Source: Streptococcus suis | GTDB lineage: Bacteria > Bacillota > Bacilli > Lactobacillales > Streptococcaceae | Direction: 5' to 3' | Assembly: GCF_017601095.1 (NCBI RefSeq) | Contig: NZ_JAGFUX010000012.1 | Location: forward strand, 1 to 56,674 | Length of the DNA: 56,674 bases | Shown: in pieces, positions 1 to 8,305 of the stretch | Position numbering within the stretch: position 1 is the stretch's first letter | How the letters are laid out: every line of letters starts with the position of its first letter | The notes under the pieces: model-generated | The model's input: only the letters and a program-made list of their open reading frames with translations | What the model was told of the DNA's origin: nothing | Database searches by the model: none | Program-made: the position numbers and the translations under genes

Positions 1-73
1 TAAGGTTGACCCACGACACGCCACTCTTTCTCAGCTCATATATTTCTAGTTTTTCTTCATAACTTAATTTCAT
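1..73 (-). CDS. IS transposase N-terminus (orfA-like), partial
   Basis: Twenty-four codons are visible, starting MKLSYEEKLEIYELRKSG and then cut by the window edge. The Lys/Glu-rich start followed by a Gly-Val-Ser-Trp turn resembles the first helices of the helix-turn-helix in IS3-family OrfA proteins. It is identical to the partial frame at the other end of the window. The frame is open as far as it can be seen; whether the complete gene is intact is unknown. Confidence 0.6.
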   Translation of the reverse strand, partial: MKLSYEEKLEIYELRKSGVSWVNL

Positions 74-81
74 AAGAAAAA

Positions 82-120
82 CACCCCAATCGTTAGATTT
101 TGTGTCTAACTTTTGGGGTG
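82..120 (-). terminator. IS-borne hairpin terminator
   Basis: On the minus strand CACCCCAA and GTTAGA pair with TCTAAC and TTGGGGTG around a CACAAAA loop, and TTTTTC follows. It lies between the IS tip and the transposase start, where it would stop read-through from outside (here from the glyQS operon) into the transposase. The mirror copy is at 56555-56593. Confidence 0.6.
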
Positions 121-167
121 CAGTTCAAAAACCTAGTCTTTTACTTGTTTTTTTTAGCAATGTAGAT

Positions 168-425
168 TTAGGAATTGGGATCATCCAAACTACGGCCATG
201 CAAGCCCTTTTCACGTTGGACTTGACGGAGTTTCTCTGGCGTCACGTCGTTGCCATCCTCATCAACAATCTTGATGCCTTCGACATGGGTACGCACGCTA
301 CGGCGGTAACCCTCGATATACTCCTCACGAAGAGCTGCCTGTTCCTGCAACTCCTCCTCTGTCAAACCTCCCGCCTTTTTCTTGCGGGCCAATTCATTGA
401 TGCGATCGATTTTTGCTTGTTCCAT
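168..425 (-). CDS. DUF896 (UPF0291, YnzC-like) family protein
   Basis: An 85-residue, highly charged protein beginning [20 protein letters not shown]. The N-terminal helical hairpin with an [17 protein letters not shown] stretch is the hallmark of the DUF896/YnzC family of small helical proteins, whose biochemical role is not established. The start has a good AGGAGG site 5 nt upstream. The gene lies 9 bp after glyS and is probably the last gene of the T-box-led glyQS operon. Downstream only 40 bp separate it from the IS tip at 127, and no terminator of its own is visible there. Family assignment is firm; function is unknown. Confidence 0.9.
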   Translation of the reverse strand: MEQAKIDRINELARKKKAGGLTEEELQEQAALREEYIEGYRRSVRTHVEGIKIVDEDGNDVTPEKLRQVQREKGLHGRSLDDPNS

Positions 426-434
426 GCTTGCCTC

Positions 435-2471
435 CTACTTACTATTCAAGAGATTGAAGACGGCCACTGCGGAAGCCTTATCCGCCAAGGCTTTCAAGAG
501 GGCCAAACGGTTGGCTTTGACCGCTGCGTCGTCCGCCATGACCATGGTATTGTCGAAGAAGGCCGCGATGACTGGGCTGAGAGCAAAGAGCTTGTCCAAG
601 TTGCCCGCCATGTCTTCTGTCAACTCCAAGCCTGCCACTGCAGCAGCAAGGGCTTTTTCCTGGTCGTTTTCGAAGAGTGCCTCGTCAATCGCTGTCGCCT
701 CCGCCTTTTCAGCCAAGTTGAAAACACGTGACAAGTTTTCCACGGCTTCCTTGTAGTCAGTCTCTTTTGATTTTTGGAAAATAGCAGAGCTGGCTGCCAG
801 TTGTAGTCTGACCACAAAGGTTGAGCTGGCAAGTACAGCCTCACGGATGTCTTTCGGAATCGCCTTATCCATCATCTTCTCTACACGAGCACGGATAAAG
901 TCCATCACAGCTGGCTGGTTGTCATAGGTCAAGCTGGCAAAGTTCAAGCTGTAGAGCTCCGCAATCAACTGATCCAATGGAATTTCCCAACCAAACGCTT
1001 CCAAAATCCGCACGATACCCTGTGTCGCACGACGAAGAGCGTAAGGGTCGTTTGAGCCAGAAGGAATCAAGCCTACAGAGAAGAAGGATAGAAGGGTGTC
1101 GAATTTGTCAGCCAGTGCCAAGACCGCGCCGACCTTGCTCTCAGGCAATTCGCCTTCTGCAGAGTTAGGAAGATAGTGCTCACGGATAGCTGCTGCCACC
1201 GCAGGTTTTTCCCCTGCAAGCAGGGCATACTTCTCACCCATGATCCCTTGCAATTCGTCAAACTCGCCGACCATACCTGTCAAGAGGTCAAACTTGTAGA
1301 TGTCCGCTGCACGTGCCACATCTGCCTTTTCATCCGCAGACAAGCCTGCCAAGTCAGCCAGTTTTTCTGCGATAACTTTGGTACGTTCCATGTGCTCGTA
1401 AAGGGAGCCGATTTTCTCATGGAAGGTCACGACTTTGAGTCGCTCTACCAAGTCAGCAATCTTGAGTTTTTGGTCCTCACGCCAGAAGAACTCACCATCT
1501 TCCAAACGGGCCACCAAGACTTTTTCGTTTCCTTTAATGACATTGTCAAGGTACTGGTCATTACCGTTTCGGACGGAGATGAAGTTTGGCAAGAGTTTGC
1601 CAGCCTTATCACGCACCACGAAGTAGCGCTGGTGGTTTTTCATGGAAGTTACCAAGACTTCTTCTGGCACTTCCAAGTATTTGGTGTCAAAAGAACCCAT
1701 GAAGGCAGTTGGGTACTCGACCAGGTTGAGAACTTCATTGAGCAGATCCTCATCTATCTCAACTGTCACCTTGTGTTTGTCCTCGATAGCCTTGATTTGC
1801 TCGATAATCATATTTTGACGCTCTGCGGGGTCTGTAATGACAAACTGTGCACGCAAGTCTGCCTCGTAAGAATCTGCACTTGCAATCTCAGTTTCATTTC
1901 CAAGGAAACGATGACCACGGCTGATGCGAGCTGATCTAATGTCCAAGAAATCCATATCCAATGCCTCATCGTCCAAGAGAACGGTCAAGGTGTGGACAGG
2001 ACGGATGTAGGCGAATTTGTTGGACGCCCAGTTCATGCTGACAGGGAAGGTCATAGCCTTCAAGACCTCTGGAATACCCGCCAAGACTGCCTTAGCTGGC
2101 TGGCCTGCTTCGTGTTTGGTCACATAAACATACTCTTCGCCCTTGATCTCGCGGAACTCAATGTCAGCTGTCGTCAAGCCTTTGCCACGGACAAAGCCTT
2201 CTGCAGCTTTAGTGAAGTTTCCGTCTGCATCCAAGGCAATCTTCTTAGCAGGACCCTTGAAATCTTCTGTAAGATCAGTCTGCTGGTCTGCCAAACCACG
2301 CACACGAATAGCCAAGCGGCGTGGCGTTGAAAAGACATCAATGCTGTCAAAAGCCAAGCGATTGTCTGTCAAAAAAGTCGCCATGCGGTCACGCAACTGG
2401 TGCATGGCTGGAGTTACGATGTAGGCAGGAATTTCTTCCAAACCAAGTTCAACAAGTAAATTTTTGGTCAT
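435..2471 (-). CDS. glyS: glycyl-tRNA synthetase beta subunit
   Basis: A 678-residue protein matching the usual length of bacterial GlyS. It starts [19 protein letters not shown], the family signature in which LxExGxEEIPA forms the N-terminal fold, and ends with the helical anticodon-binding/DALR-like region. With GlyQ it forms the alpha2beta2 enzyme that charges tRNA-Gly in the cytoplasm; the beta subunit provides tRNA binding. Its ATG overlaps the glyQ stop by one base (TAATG), which indicates translational coupling. Expression should follow the T-box leader at 4215-4400. No missing region or frameshift is seen. Confidence 0.98.
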   Translation of the reverse strand: MTKNLLVELGLEEIPAYIVTPAMHQLRDRMATFLTDNRLAFDSIDVFSTPRRLAIRVRGLADQQTDLTEDFKGPAKKIALDADGNFTKAAEGFVRGKGLTTADIEFREIKGEEYVYVTKHEAGQPAKAVLAGIPEVLKAMTFPVSMNWASNKFAYIRPVHTLTVLLDDEALDMDFLDIRSARISRGHRFLGNETEIASADSYEADLRAQFVITDPAERQNMIIEQIKAIEDKHKVTVEIDEDLLNEVLNLVEYPTAFMGSFDTKYLEVPEEVLVTSMKNHQRYFVVRDKAGKLLPNFISVRNGNDQYLDNVIKGNEKVLVARLEDGEFFWREDQKLKIADLVERLKVVTFHEKIGSLYEHMERTKVIAEKLADLAGLSADEKADVARAADIYKFDLLTGMVGEFDELQGIMGEKYALLAGEKPAVAAAIREHYLPNSAEGELPESKVGAVLALADKFDTLLSFFSVGLIPSGSNDPYALRRATQGIVRILEAFGWEIPLDQLIAELYSLNFASLTYDNQPAVMDFIRARVEKMMDKAIPKDIREAVLASSTFVVRLQLAASSAIFQKSKETDYKEAVENLSRVFNLAEKAEATAIDEALFENDQEKALAAAVAGLELTEDMAGNLDKLFALSPVIAAFFDNTMVMADDAAVKANRLALLKALADKASAVAVFNLLNSK

Positions 2472-3388
2472 TATTCTGCGTCCTCCTTCAACAATTCTGC
2501 TCGTGTTGCTTCATCCAAAAGTGGGAAACCGAGTTTTTTCCGCTCTGCCACAAAGGTCTTGGCAACGACACGAGCTAGGTTACGGATACGGGCAATGTAG
2601 CCTGCACGTTCGGTTACAGACACAGCACCGCGGGCATCCAACAGGTTAAAGGTATGGGAACATTTGAGCACATAGTCAAAGGCTGGGTGCACCAAGCCCT
2701 CTTCCAAAGCCCGCTCTGCTTCTTTCTCAAACTTAGTGAAGTTTTCAAGGAGCATATCTTGGTCGGATACTTCAAAGGAATATTTTGAATGCTCATACTC
2801 TGGCTGGATGAAGATTTCGCCATATTTAACGCCGTCTGCCCACTCAATATCGTAAACGGAGTCAACTTCTTGAATGTAAGAAGCCAGACGCTCCAAACCA
2901 TAGGTTACTTCGGCTGTGACAGGTCCTGTTGCCAAGCCACCGACCTGTTGGAAGTAGGTAAACTGTGTGATTTCCATACCGTCCAACCAAACTTCCCAGC
3001 CCAGACCAGCTGAGCCTGTTGAAGGGTTTTCCCAGTTATCCTCAACGAAACGAATGTCATGCTCCAAAGGATTGATGCCCAAACGCTCCAAAGACTCCAA
3101 GTAGAGTTCTTGAATGTTAGAAGGCGACGGTTTCATAACCACTTGGAACTGGTGGTGCTGATAGAGACGGTTTGGGTTTTCCCCGTAACGACCGTCCGCA
3201 GGACGACGAGAAGGCTCCACATAAGCCGCATTCCATGGCTCAGGACCAATAGCACGCAAGAAAGTGTATGGGCTCATAGTACCCGCACCTTTTTCCGTAT
3301 CATAAGCCTGCATGAGCAAACAACCCTGCTCATTCCAAAATTGTTGTAAGGTCAGGATAATTTCCTGGAAAGTAAGTTTCTTTGACAT
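2471..3388 (-). CDS. glyQ: glycyl-tRNA synthetase alpha subunit
   Basis: A 305-residue protein starting [20 protein letters not shown] and containing the class II synthetase core, including [20 protein letters not shown] and [16 protein letters not shown], which are characteristic of GlyQ. It binds glycine and ATP and forms the adenylate, working with GlyS. It lies 19 bp downstream of the HExxH gene and overlaps glyS by one base. Usually glyQ is the first gene after a glycine T-box; here another gene intervenes. Confidence 0.98.
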   Translation of the reverse strand: MSKKLTFQEIILTLQQFWNEQGCLLMQAYDTEKGAGTMSPYTFLRAIGPEPWNAAYVEPSRRPADGRYGENPNRLYQHHQFQVVMKPSPSNIQELYLESLERLGINPLEHDIRFVEDNWENPSTGSAGLGWEVWLDGMEITQFTYFQQVGGLATGPVTAEVTYGLERLASYIQEVDSVYDIEWADGVKYGEIFIQPEYEHSKYSFEVSDQDMLLENFTKFEKEAERALEEGLVHPAFDYVLKCSHTFNLLDARGAVSVTERAGYIARIRNLARVVAKTFVAERKKLGFPLLDEATRAELLKEDAE

Positions 3389-3407
3389 AAGTTACTCCTG
3401 TTTCTTT

Positions 3408-4211
3408 TTAAATTTCTTTTTCTAATAATTCTTCCTGCACAAACCAGTTGAGTAGCGAAATGCTTTGGTCTGACTGCGCCCATTTATAATAGGTTTCAAA
3501 AAGTGCTTGGACCGAACCTACTTTCTCTACTAACTGGTCAATGGTGAGAAAACTTCGCCAGTACTCGTAAAAAATACTCGCGTAATCTCCTTCGTAAGTG
3601 GATTTTCCAAAAGCATCCAAGGAATGCCAGCCGTGTTTTTCTTGAAAGAGGTCAACCAAGAGCTGATTACAGAACCGCTCTTGAGCAAACTCTTCTTCTG
3701 TCAAAAAATACTGTCTGCTGATGTACTCGACCATGCCCTCTTCAAACCAGATGTTTGCATCATAGTCCGCAAAGTCATCCAGAAAAAGGTCTGACCAATG
3801 CGCCAGCTCATGACCGATAATTTGCAACAGATGATTTTCCGACAAACCTTTGTAGTGAGCACTCAATGTCTGCAAGTCTGGGCTGTTCTCGTAGCTATCT
3901 AGTTGATGCTGGTAAATCTTTTTCCAAACTGCTAAGTCTGATGTCATGACCATGCGGATATCATTAGTGTAGGCTGGTACGGGACTTTGGCCAAGTAATT
4001 TTCTTGCGGCTTCTTCATTTGCCCAGATAAGGGCTTGGGGCAAATCACGAACTTGATACTCCTTCCTTATAAAATGGATATAGTCATGCCATTTTGCCTC
4101 GTATTTTGAGACAAATTGCTGATAGTTAAACAGCTGTTCTTGGCTATCCACTAGATAAAAATTCTTCATATCCTCTCTTTCATCTCTGGCAAAACAGAAA
4201 AAGAACCACAT
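3408..4211 (-). CDS. putative zinc metalloprotease (HExxH, gluzincin-like)
   Basis: A 267-residue soluble protein with no signal peptide or membrane segment. Around residue 135 it has IIGHELAHWSDLF, an HExxH zinc motif, and about 20 residues later WFEEGMVEYISRQ, where the glutamates could supply the third ligand as in gluzincins (HExxH plus downstream E). The rest is not recognised, so substrate and role are unknown. The start is uncertain. ATG 4211 has AGGGG 6 nt upstream, inside the T-box leader hairpin, but gives an odd MWFFFCF N-terminus. ATG 4169 (MKNFYLVDS) gives a more natural start but its GAGAGG is only 2 nt away. The gene lies between the glycine T-box and glyQ, so it is probably cotranscribed with glyQS. 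Confidence 0.7.
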   Translation of the reverse strand: MWFFFCFARDEREDMKNFYLVDSQEQLFNYQQFVSKYEAKWHDYIHFIRKEYQVRDLPQALIWANEEAARKLLGQSPVPAYTNDIRMVMTSDLAVWKKIYQHQLDSYENSPDLQTLSAHYKGLSENHLLQIIGHELAHWSDLFLDDFADYDANIWFEEGMVEYISRQYFLTEEEFAQERFCNQLLVDLFQEKHGWHSLDAFGKSTYEGDYASIFYEYWRSFLTIDQLVEKVGSVQALFETYYKWAQSDQSISLLNWFVQEELLEKEI

Positions 4212-4214
4212 TCT

Positions 4215-4400
4215 CTTCCCCTGTCAACAGACATAGGGGCGTTGAGAACGCGGTTCCACCCTAATTTATTACTTCATTTGTATGATTCTGATGAAGTCGG
4301 ACATGGTCACGACTAGGAAAGCGCCAATTATTCCACGACTGGTCTGGCTCCCACTCTCCCAAACTCGCTAGACAGGCATTTGAAATAACCTTCTTTCATG
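4215..4400 (-). promoter_or_regulatory. T-box leader (tRNA-Gly responsive) of the glyQS operon
   Basis: The minus strand carries the T-box core AGGGTGGAACCGCG (4249-4262). Upstream are a Stem I-like AGCGAGTTTGGGAGAGTGG and a GGC glycine codon placed just before the CTTTC side of the basal helix, where the specifier is expected. Downstream are glyQ and glyS, consistent with a tRNA-Gly switch. After the T-box, CCCC-TA-TGTC pairs with GACAGGGG (3' arm 4218-4225), but no T-run follows directly. The 3' arm holds the AGGGG ribosome-binding site for the ATG at 4211. It may therefore be a degraded terminator or a sequestrator. Confidence 0.85.
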
Positions 4401-4406
4401 CTTAGT

Positions 4407-4435
4407 ATTGTAGCAGAAAAAACATGGTTTGTCTA
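4407..4435 (-). promoter_or_regulatory. promoter of the T-box/glyQS operon
   Basis: TAGACA (4430-4435) and TACAAT (4407-4412) are separated by 17 bp on the minus strand, directly upstream of the T-box leader. Transcription would start near 4400. Confidence 0.75.
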
Positions 4436-4443
4436 CTCTTGCC

Positions 4444-5385
4444 TTACAAAATCAAACTCTCCCAGTCCCCCTTTTTAGCTACCTCGACACGCTCGCGGAT
4501 GATGGTGGCAGACTGGTCTAGCAAGGTCAATTCTTCCTGAGTCAAGTCTAGGTCCACCGTAGCTTCAATCCCGCTCCGCCCGACTGTCGCTGGGTAGCCC
4601 AGATAGGTCCCGTAGGCTGCTAGGTAGTGGGAAACTGGCAAGACTGCTCTGCTATTGGACAAAACCACCTCAATCAAAGTCTTGGCCGCCGCTGCAATGG
4701 CAAAGTTGGTGTAACCCTTGCCGAAGAAGACCGTGTGACCGCCCACTCGTGCCTCCTCGGCTAGCTGGTCCAGTTCCTCTTTTGGCACCAAGGCCTGAAT
4801 AGGTGTTTGACCATTCCGCACCTGGCTCCAAGCGGTGAATTGGGAGTTGCCATGCTCACCCAGATTGTAGCCTGAGATGCTGGTCGGGGCAAGCCCAAAC
4901 CGCTGACCCACCGCACGCTTCATCCGAGCCGTATCAAGCAAGGTCCCTGTGCCAATCACCCGCTCTTTTGGGAAACCGGTGTAGGTCTGATAGAGCTGGG
5001 TGATGACATCAACTGGGTTAGTAATGACGATGAGAATACCTGAAAAATCTGACGCAACCAGCTTTTCTGATACTTCCTTGACCTCTTGACTGGTAAAGGG
5101 CAGCTCTGCAAAACGGCTCTTGGCCGCATTGCCCTGTAGGCTGATCTTGCCAAGACTGGACACCACAATGTCCGCATCCACCAGAGCCGCATAATCATTG
5201 AGGATGAAGTTAGCAAACTGACCTGTATTGGCCACACGGTCCTGCATATCCAGCACATCCGCTGCTAGCTTTTTCTCGTCCTTGTCAATCACCACATAAT
5301 CATCAAAAAACTGACCTACGATTAAGTCATGTAAGAGAGTAGCTCCAACATGACCCAAGCCAATAATCCCAATTTTTCTAGCCAT
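4444..5385 (-). CDS. L-2-hydroxyacid dehydrogenase (L-LDH/L-hydroxyisocaproate dehydrogenase-like)
   Basis: A 313-residue member of the lactate/malate dehydrogenase superfamily. The N-terminus KIGIIGLGHVGATLLHDL is the NAD-binding Rossmann motif, VITNPVDVIT is the conserved NPVD segment, and GYNLGEHGNSQF contains the catalytic histidine (GEHG). It diverges from the true Ldh of streptococci and most resembles L-2-hydroxyisocaproate dehydrogenases, which interconvert 2-oxo and L-2-hydroxy acids with NADH. The exact substrate is inferred only. Its ATG overlaps the end of the preceding dehydrogenase gene by 8 bp, so the two are translated together, driven by the promoter at 6487-6515. Confidence 0.85.
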   Translation of the reverse strand: MARKIGIIGLGHVGATLLHDLIVGQFFDDYVVIDKDEKKLAADVLDMQDRVANTGQFANFILNDYAALVDADIVVSSLGKISLQGNAAKSRFAELPFTSQEVKEVSEKLVASDFSGILIVITNPVDVITQLYQTYTGFPKERVIGTGTLLDTARMKRAVGQRFGLAPTSISGYNLGEHGNSQFTAWSQVRNGQTPIQALVPKEELDQLAEEARVGGHTVFFGKGYTNFAIAAAAKTLIEVVLSNSRAVLPVSHYLAAYGTYLGYPATVGRSGIEATVDLDLTQEELTLLDQSATIIRERVEVAKKGDWESLIL

Positions 5386-6463
5386 ATACTTCCTTTACAA
5401 TTTCTTCTAGTCTGAGTATGGCAGCTACTACTTCATCTGCTGTGATGTCTGAACGGATATTGACATAGCTCTCTGTTGGAACAGTAGCTTTTTCCGCCAC
5501 TTTTTTCATGGCAGTCAAACAATCTTCTTTTACTTCCAGCTGGTCCCAACGGTAAATATAGCCGTTTTTCTGATAGAAAGGCAAGAGTTTACGGACTTCA
5601 GCCTCATCCCCTGTCAGACAGAGCTGGACCAAGATTCCGTAGGCAACTTTTAAGCCATGGGCAATCTGGTGGGTTTCATGCAAGACTGTCAGCCCATTAT
5701 GAAGGGCATGTGCTCCAGACACATAGTCACTGGTTTGACAACCGACATTGGCAGCTACCGCATAGACTGTATCCACCATGCGTTCAAAGGCTGGCGTGAC
5801 CTGCTTTCTATCGGCTGCTTCAAGGACTGCCTCCGTATCATGCAAGAGAATGTCCTGACTGACCTGAGCTGTTGCCAAGGCCAATTGTACCATGGCTGGT
5901 AATTCTTGCCGCTTCTTACCTCGATGAATGGCTTCCAGCTCATACCATTTGGCCAAAGTATCCGAAATACCACTAATCAGATATTCCTTTGGAGCATCAA
6001 CCAGCAAATCATAATCTACAAGCGTCATAAAGCCAGACCGCTGGCAATAATCAATGGACTTGAAACTGTGGTCGGGATGATAGGCCACTAGGAGCGGTGT
6101 CGAGCAAGCACAGGTCGCAACCAGGGTCGGCACTAGAACGACCTCAACATTAAGTCGATCTGCCACTCCTTTGGTCGTATCCATGACCTTGCCACCACCG
6201 ATACCGACAATGACATCGGCTCCCAGCTGACCAGCCTGTGCTGCCAAACGGTCCATGTCCTCATGACTAGCCGTACGGTCATAAAAGAGCACTGGCCAGT
6301 CCGCCTCCTTGCCAAAATGCTTGACAAAGGCAGTGTAGGCTTTTTGGCCCGTCACAATCACAGGCTGTTGAAAAAGGGCCAGCCGAGCCGACAATTCCTT
6401 TAAGGAACCTTGAGAAGCCACATATTGACCCGGCTCACCACGTACTAATTTTTCAAATTCCAT
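5378..6463 (-). CDS. iron-containing alcohol/glycerol dehydrogenase family oxidoreductase
   Basis: A 361-residue protein of the GldA/Fe-ADH superfamily. GIGGGKVMDTTKG is the nucleotide-binding glycine loop. The metal ligands expected in this family can be seen as Asp in SGISDTLAKWYE, His in SGAHALHNGL and His in HQIAHGLKVAYG. The family includes glycerol dehydrogenases and the hydroxycarboxylate dehydrogenases of the E. coli YbdH type. Being coupled (8-bp overlap) to a 2-hydroxyacid dehydrogenase makes an oxoacid/hydroxyacid substrate at least as likely as glycerol; this is inference. It is the first gene of a two-gene operon. Confidence 0.8.
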   Translation of the reverse strand: MEFEKLVRGEPGQYVASQGSLKELSARLALFQQPVIVTGQKAYTAFVKHFGKEADWPVLFYDRTASHEDMDRLAAQAGQLGADVIVGIGGGKVMDTTKGVADRLNVEVVLVPTLVATCACSTPLLVAYHPDHSFKSIDYCQRSGFMTLVDYDLLVDAPKEYLISGISDTLAKWYELEAIHRGKKRQELPAMVQLALATAQVSQDILLHDTEAVLEAADRKQVTPAFERMVDTVYAVAANVGCQTSDYVSGAHALHNGLTVLHETHQIAHGLKVAYGILVQLCLTGDEAEVRKLLPFYQKNGYIYRWDQLEVKEDCLTAMKKVAEKATVPTESYVNIRSDITADEVVAAILRLEEIVKEVYG

Positions 6464-6486
6464 AATCGCTAACTCCTTTTTAGATT

Positions 6487-6515
6487 AGTATAGTAAAAAA
6501 CAAAGACACGGTCAA
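6487..6515 (-). promoter_or_regulatory. promoter of the dehydrogenase pair
   Basis: TTGACC (6510-6515) and TATACT (6487-6492) lie 17 bp apart on the minus strand, about 25 bp before the ATG at 6463. The -35 box lies in the loop of the upstream metI terminator hairpin and the -10 follows it, so terminator and promoter overlap. Confidence 0.65.
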
Positions 6516-6535
6516 ACTTCCACTTGTCTTTGTTT
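6495..6535 (-). terminator. terminator of the metQ-M20-metN-metI operon
   Basis: AAACAAAGACA and TGTCTTTGTTT form an 11-bp stem around a 16-nt loop, and the minus strand continues into a T-run. It follows the metI stop at 6549. Confidence 0.75.
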
Positions 6536-6548
6536 CTAACAGTATGTA

Positions 6549-7241
6549 CTAGCGATGATTAATTTTCTTAGTGAGGAAATCACCAACAAACTGAATGACG
6601 AAAATCATCACCAAAATAAGAATAGTCGCCACCAAGGTTACATCATCTGCGAAGCGATTGTATCCATAGGAGATCGCTACGTTTCCGAGACCCCCTGAAC
6701 CGATCGCTCCTGCCATGGCTGTATAACCAACGAGAGAAATCAAGGTCAAGGTCGTCACACGGATGATATCCGGAAGACCTTCTCGCAAGTAAACCCCAAT
6801 AATATCCGGAATAGTTGCACCAGAAGCCTGTGCCGCCTCAATGACACCACGATCCAGTTCTGATAAGACAACCTGGATTTGGCGGGCATAGAAAGGGAAG
6901 ACAGATAAGGCCAAGGGAACCAAGGCTGCCTTGGCACCAATACCTGTACCCACGATGGCACGGGTGACAGGGTTCAAGAAGGCCAAAAGGATAATGAAGG
7001 GAATGGCACGAAATAGGGATGCAACCTTATCTAAAATCCAAAAGACATACTTGTTTTCCAAAACACCTCTTGGAGCTGTTAGGACCAACAAAAGTCCTGT
7101 AATTAAACCCAGTAGTCCACCAAATAAGAATGACCAACCTGTCATGTAGATAGTCGCATTAATGGCTGTCAACCAACCTGTTTGCGTATCCCAACCCATT
7201 CTGTATACGTTGGGCATATAGGTTTCAATCCATTCTAACAT
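6549..7241 (-). CDS. metI: methionine ABC transporter permease
   Basis: A 230-residue integral membrane protein with about five hydrophobic spans and the MetI-type EAA loop in [26 protein letters not shown]. With MetN and MetQ it imports methionine across the cytoplasmic membrane. Its ATG overlaps the end of metN by 7 bp. The gene closes the operon and is followed by a strong hairpin terminator. Confidence 0.95.
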   Translation of the reverse strand: MLEWIETYMPNVYRMGWDTQTGWLTAINATIYMTGWSFLFGGLLGLITGLLLVLTAPRGVLENKYVFWILDKVASLFRAIPFIILLAFLNPVTRAIVGTGIGAKAALVPLALSVFPFYARQIQVVLSELDRGVIEAAQASGATIPDIIGVYLREGLPDIIRVTTLTLISLVGYTAMAGAIGSGGLGNVAISYGYNRFADDVTLVATILILVMIFVIQFVGDFLTKKINHR

Positions 7242-8305
7242 GATTGTTCTCCTTTCAAAATCGTTACTTCAACATGGGCTTCTGTTACAGCTTCAAGTGC
7301 TCGGTGGATATTTCCTGGCTCACCTGACAAAATCAAGACCATTTCACCAACTGGCGTGTGATCCAAAATCTCAATATTTCCATACAGAATATTGGAAGAT
7401 ACCTGATAAAATTTATAGAGGTCGTTGACGATAGCTGTATCTGTGCTGGCACCTGAATACTTGAGTTGTACCAATAGGCTGTTCTCTGGCAAGTTTTGCA
7501 CAATTCCCTGTTGGTAAATCTTCACCAAGGCCTCATCAATTCCTGTTGCTGTTTTGATGAAATCTTGGGTCAATTCTTCTTTTGGATGCGAGAAGATTTC
7601 AAGGACAGAGCCTTCTTCAATCAATCGACCATCCTGCATAACCGCCACACGATTGGCAATATCTTTGACAATCTGCATTTCATGAGTAATCAAGACAATG
7701 GTCAATCCAAGTTTTTCATTCAACTCCTGTAAGAGAGCCAAAATTTGCTTAGTTGTACGAGGGTCCAAGGCAGAGGTTGATTCATCTGAAATCAAAATTT
7801 TCGGATCATTTGCCAAGGCACGCGCAATAGCTACCCGTTGTTTCTGACCACCTGACAATTGGGCAGGGAAATTTTCAGCTCTATCCGCCAATCCCACCAA
7901 TTCCAAGAGACGGTTGACTTTTTCTGCTTTCTCTTCCTTGCTCAAACCTGAGTGTTTAAGAGCAAAGGCAACGTTCTCTGCTGCTGTCATTTGCGCCATC
8001 AGATTAAAATGCTGGAAAATCATACCGATATCTCGGCGTTTTTCCCGTAATTGAGCAGGGCTCAAGGTTACTTTTCCTTGGTCAAAAATCACATCATCAT
8101 CGATAGTAATCTTGCCACCTGTAGGCACCTGCAAGAGATTGATGACACGAACCAGGGTTGATTTACCCGCTCCAGAATAGCCAACAATCCCATAAATATC
8201 TCCCTGATTGATATGGATGCTGACATCCTTGACAGCTGTAATCTCCCGTTTTTTCTGACGGAAGGTCACATCAATATTGTCTAATTTAATGATTTCCTTA
8301 CTCAT
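7235..8305 (-). CDS. metN: methionine ABC transporter ATP-binding protein
   Basis: About 356 residues. Walker A is GYSGAGKST, the ABC signature is [15 protein letters not shown] and Walker B is [13 protein letters not shown]. The roughly 100-residue C-terminal extension is the NIL domain that senses cytoplasmic methionine in MetN proteins. The start chosen is ATG 8305 ([13 protein letters not shown]), which overlaps the peptidase stop by 8 bp; an in-frame TTG at 8314 sits closer to a GAGGAG site and cannot be excluded. Confidence 0.95.
   Translation of the reverse strand: MSKEIIKLDNIDVTFRQKKREITAVKDVSIHINQGDIYGIVGYSGAGKSTLVRVINLLQVPTGGKITIDDDVIFDQGKVTLSPAQLREKRRDIGMIFQHFNLMAQMTAAENVAFALKHSGLSKEEKAEKVNRLLELVGLADRAENFPAQLSGGQKQRVAIARALANDPKILISDESTSALDPRTTKQILALLQELNEKLGLTIVLITHEMQIVKDIANRVAVMQDGRLIEEGSVLEIFSHPKEELTQDFIKTATGIDEALVKIYQQGIVQNLPENSLLVQLKYSGASTDTAIVNDLYKFYQVSSNILYGNIEILDHTPVGEMVLILSGEPGNIHRALEAVTEAHVEVTILKGEQSC

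Larger units (their letters stand above)
1..127 (-). mobile_element. IS3-family-like insertion sequence, left-end fragment
   Basis: This is an exact inverted copy of 56548-56674. Read on the minus strand it starts TGAACTGCACCCC, has a hairpin (82-120) followed by a T-run, then an ATG at 73 that opens a reading frame running out of the window. TG at the outer tip, an end-proximal hairpin and a short orfA-like N-terminus fit IS3-family elements, probably the IS150 group. Only the end is visible, so the exact element is not named. Confidence 0.75.

Noticed and set aside
1176..1934. A 252-residue plus-strand frame inside glyS
   Set aside because: It is a shadow of glyS in another frame; no start signal, and glyS is intact.
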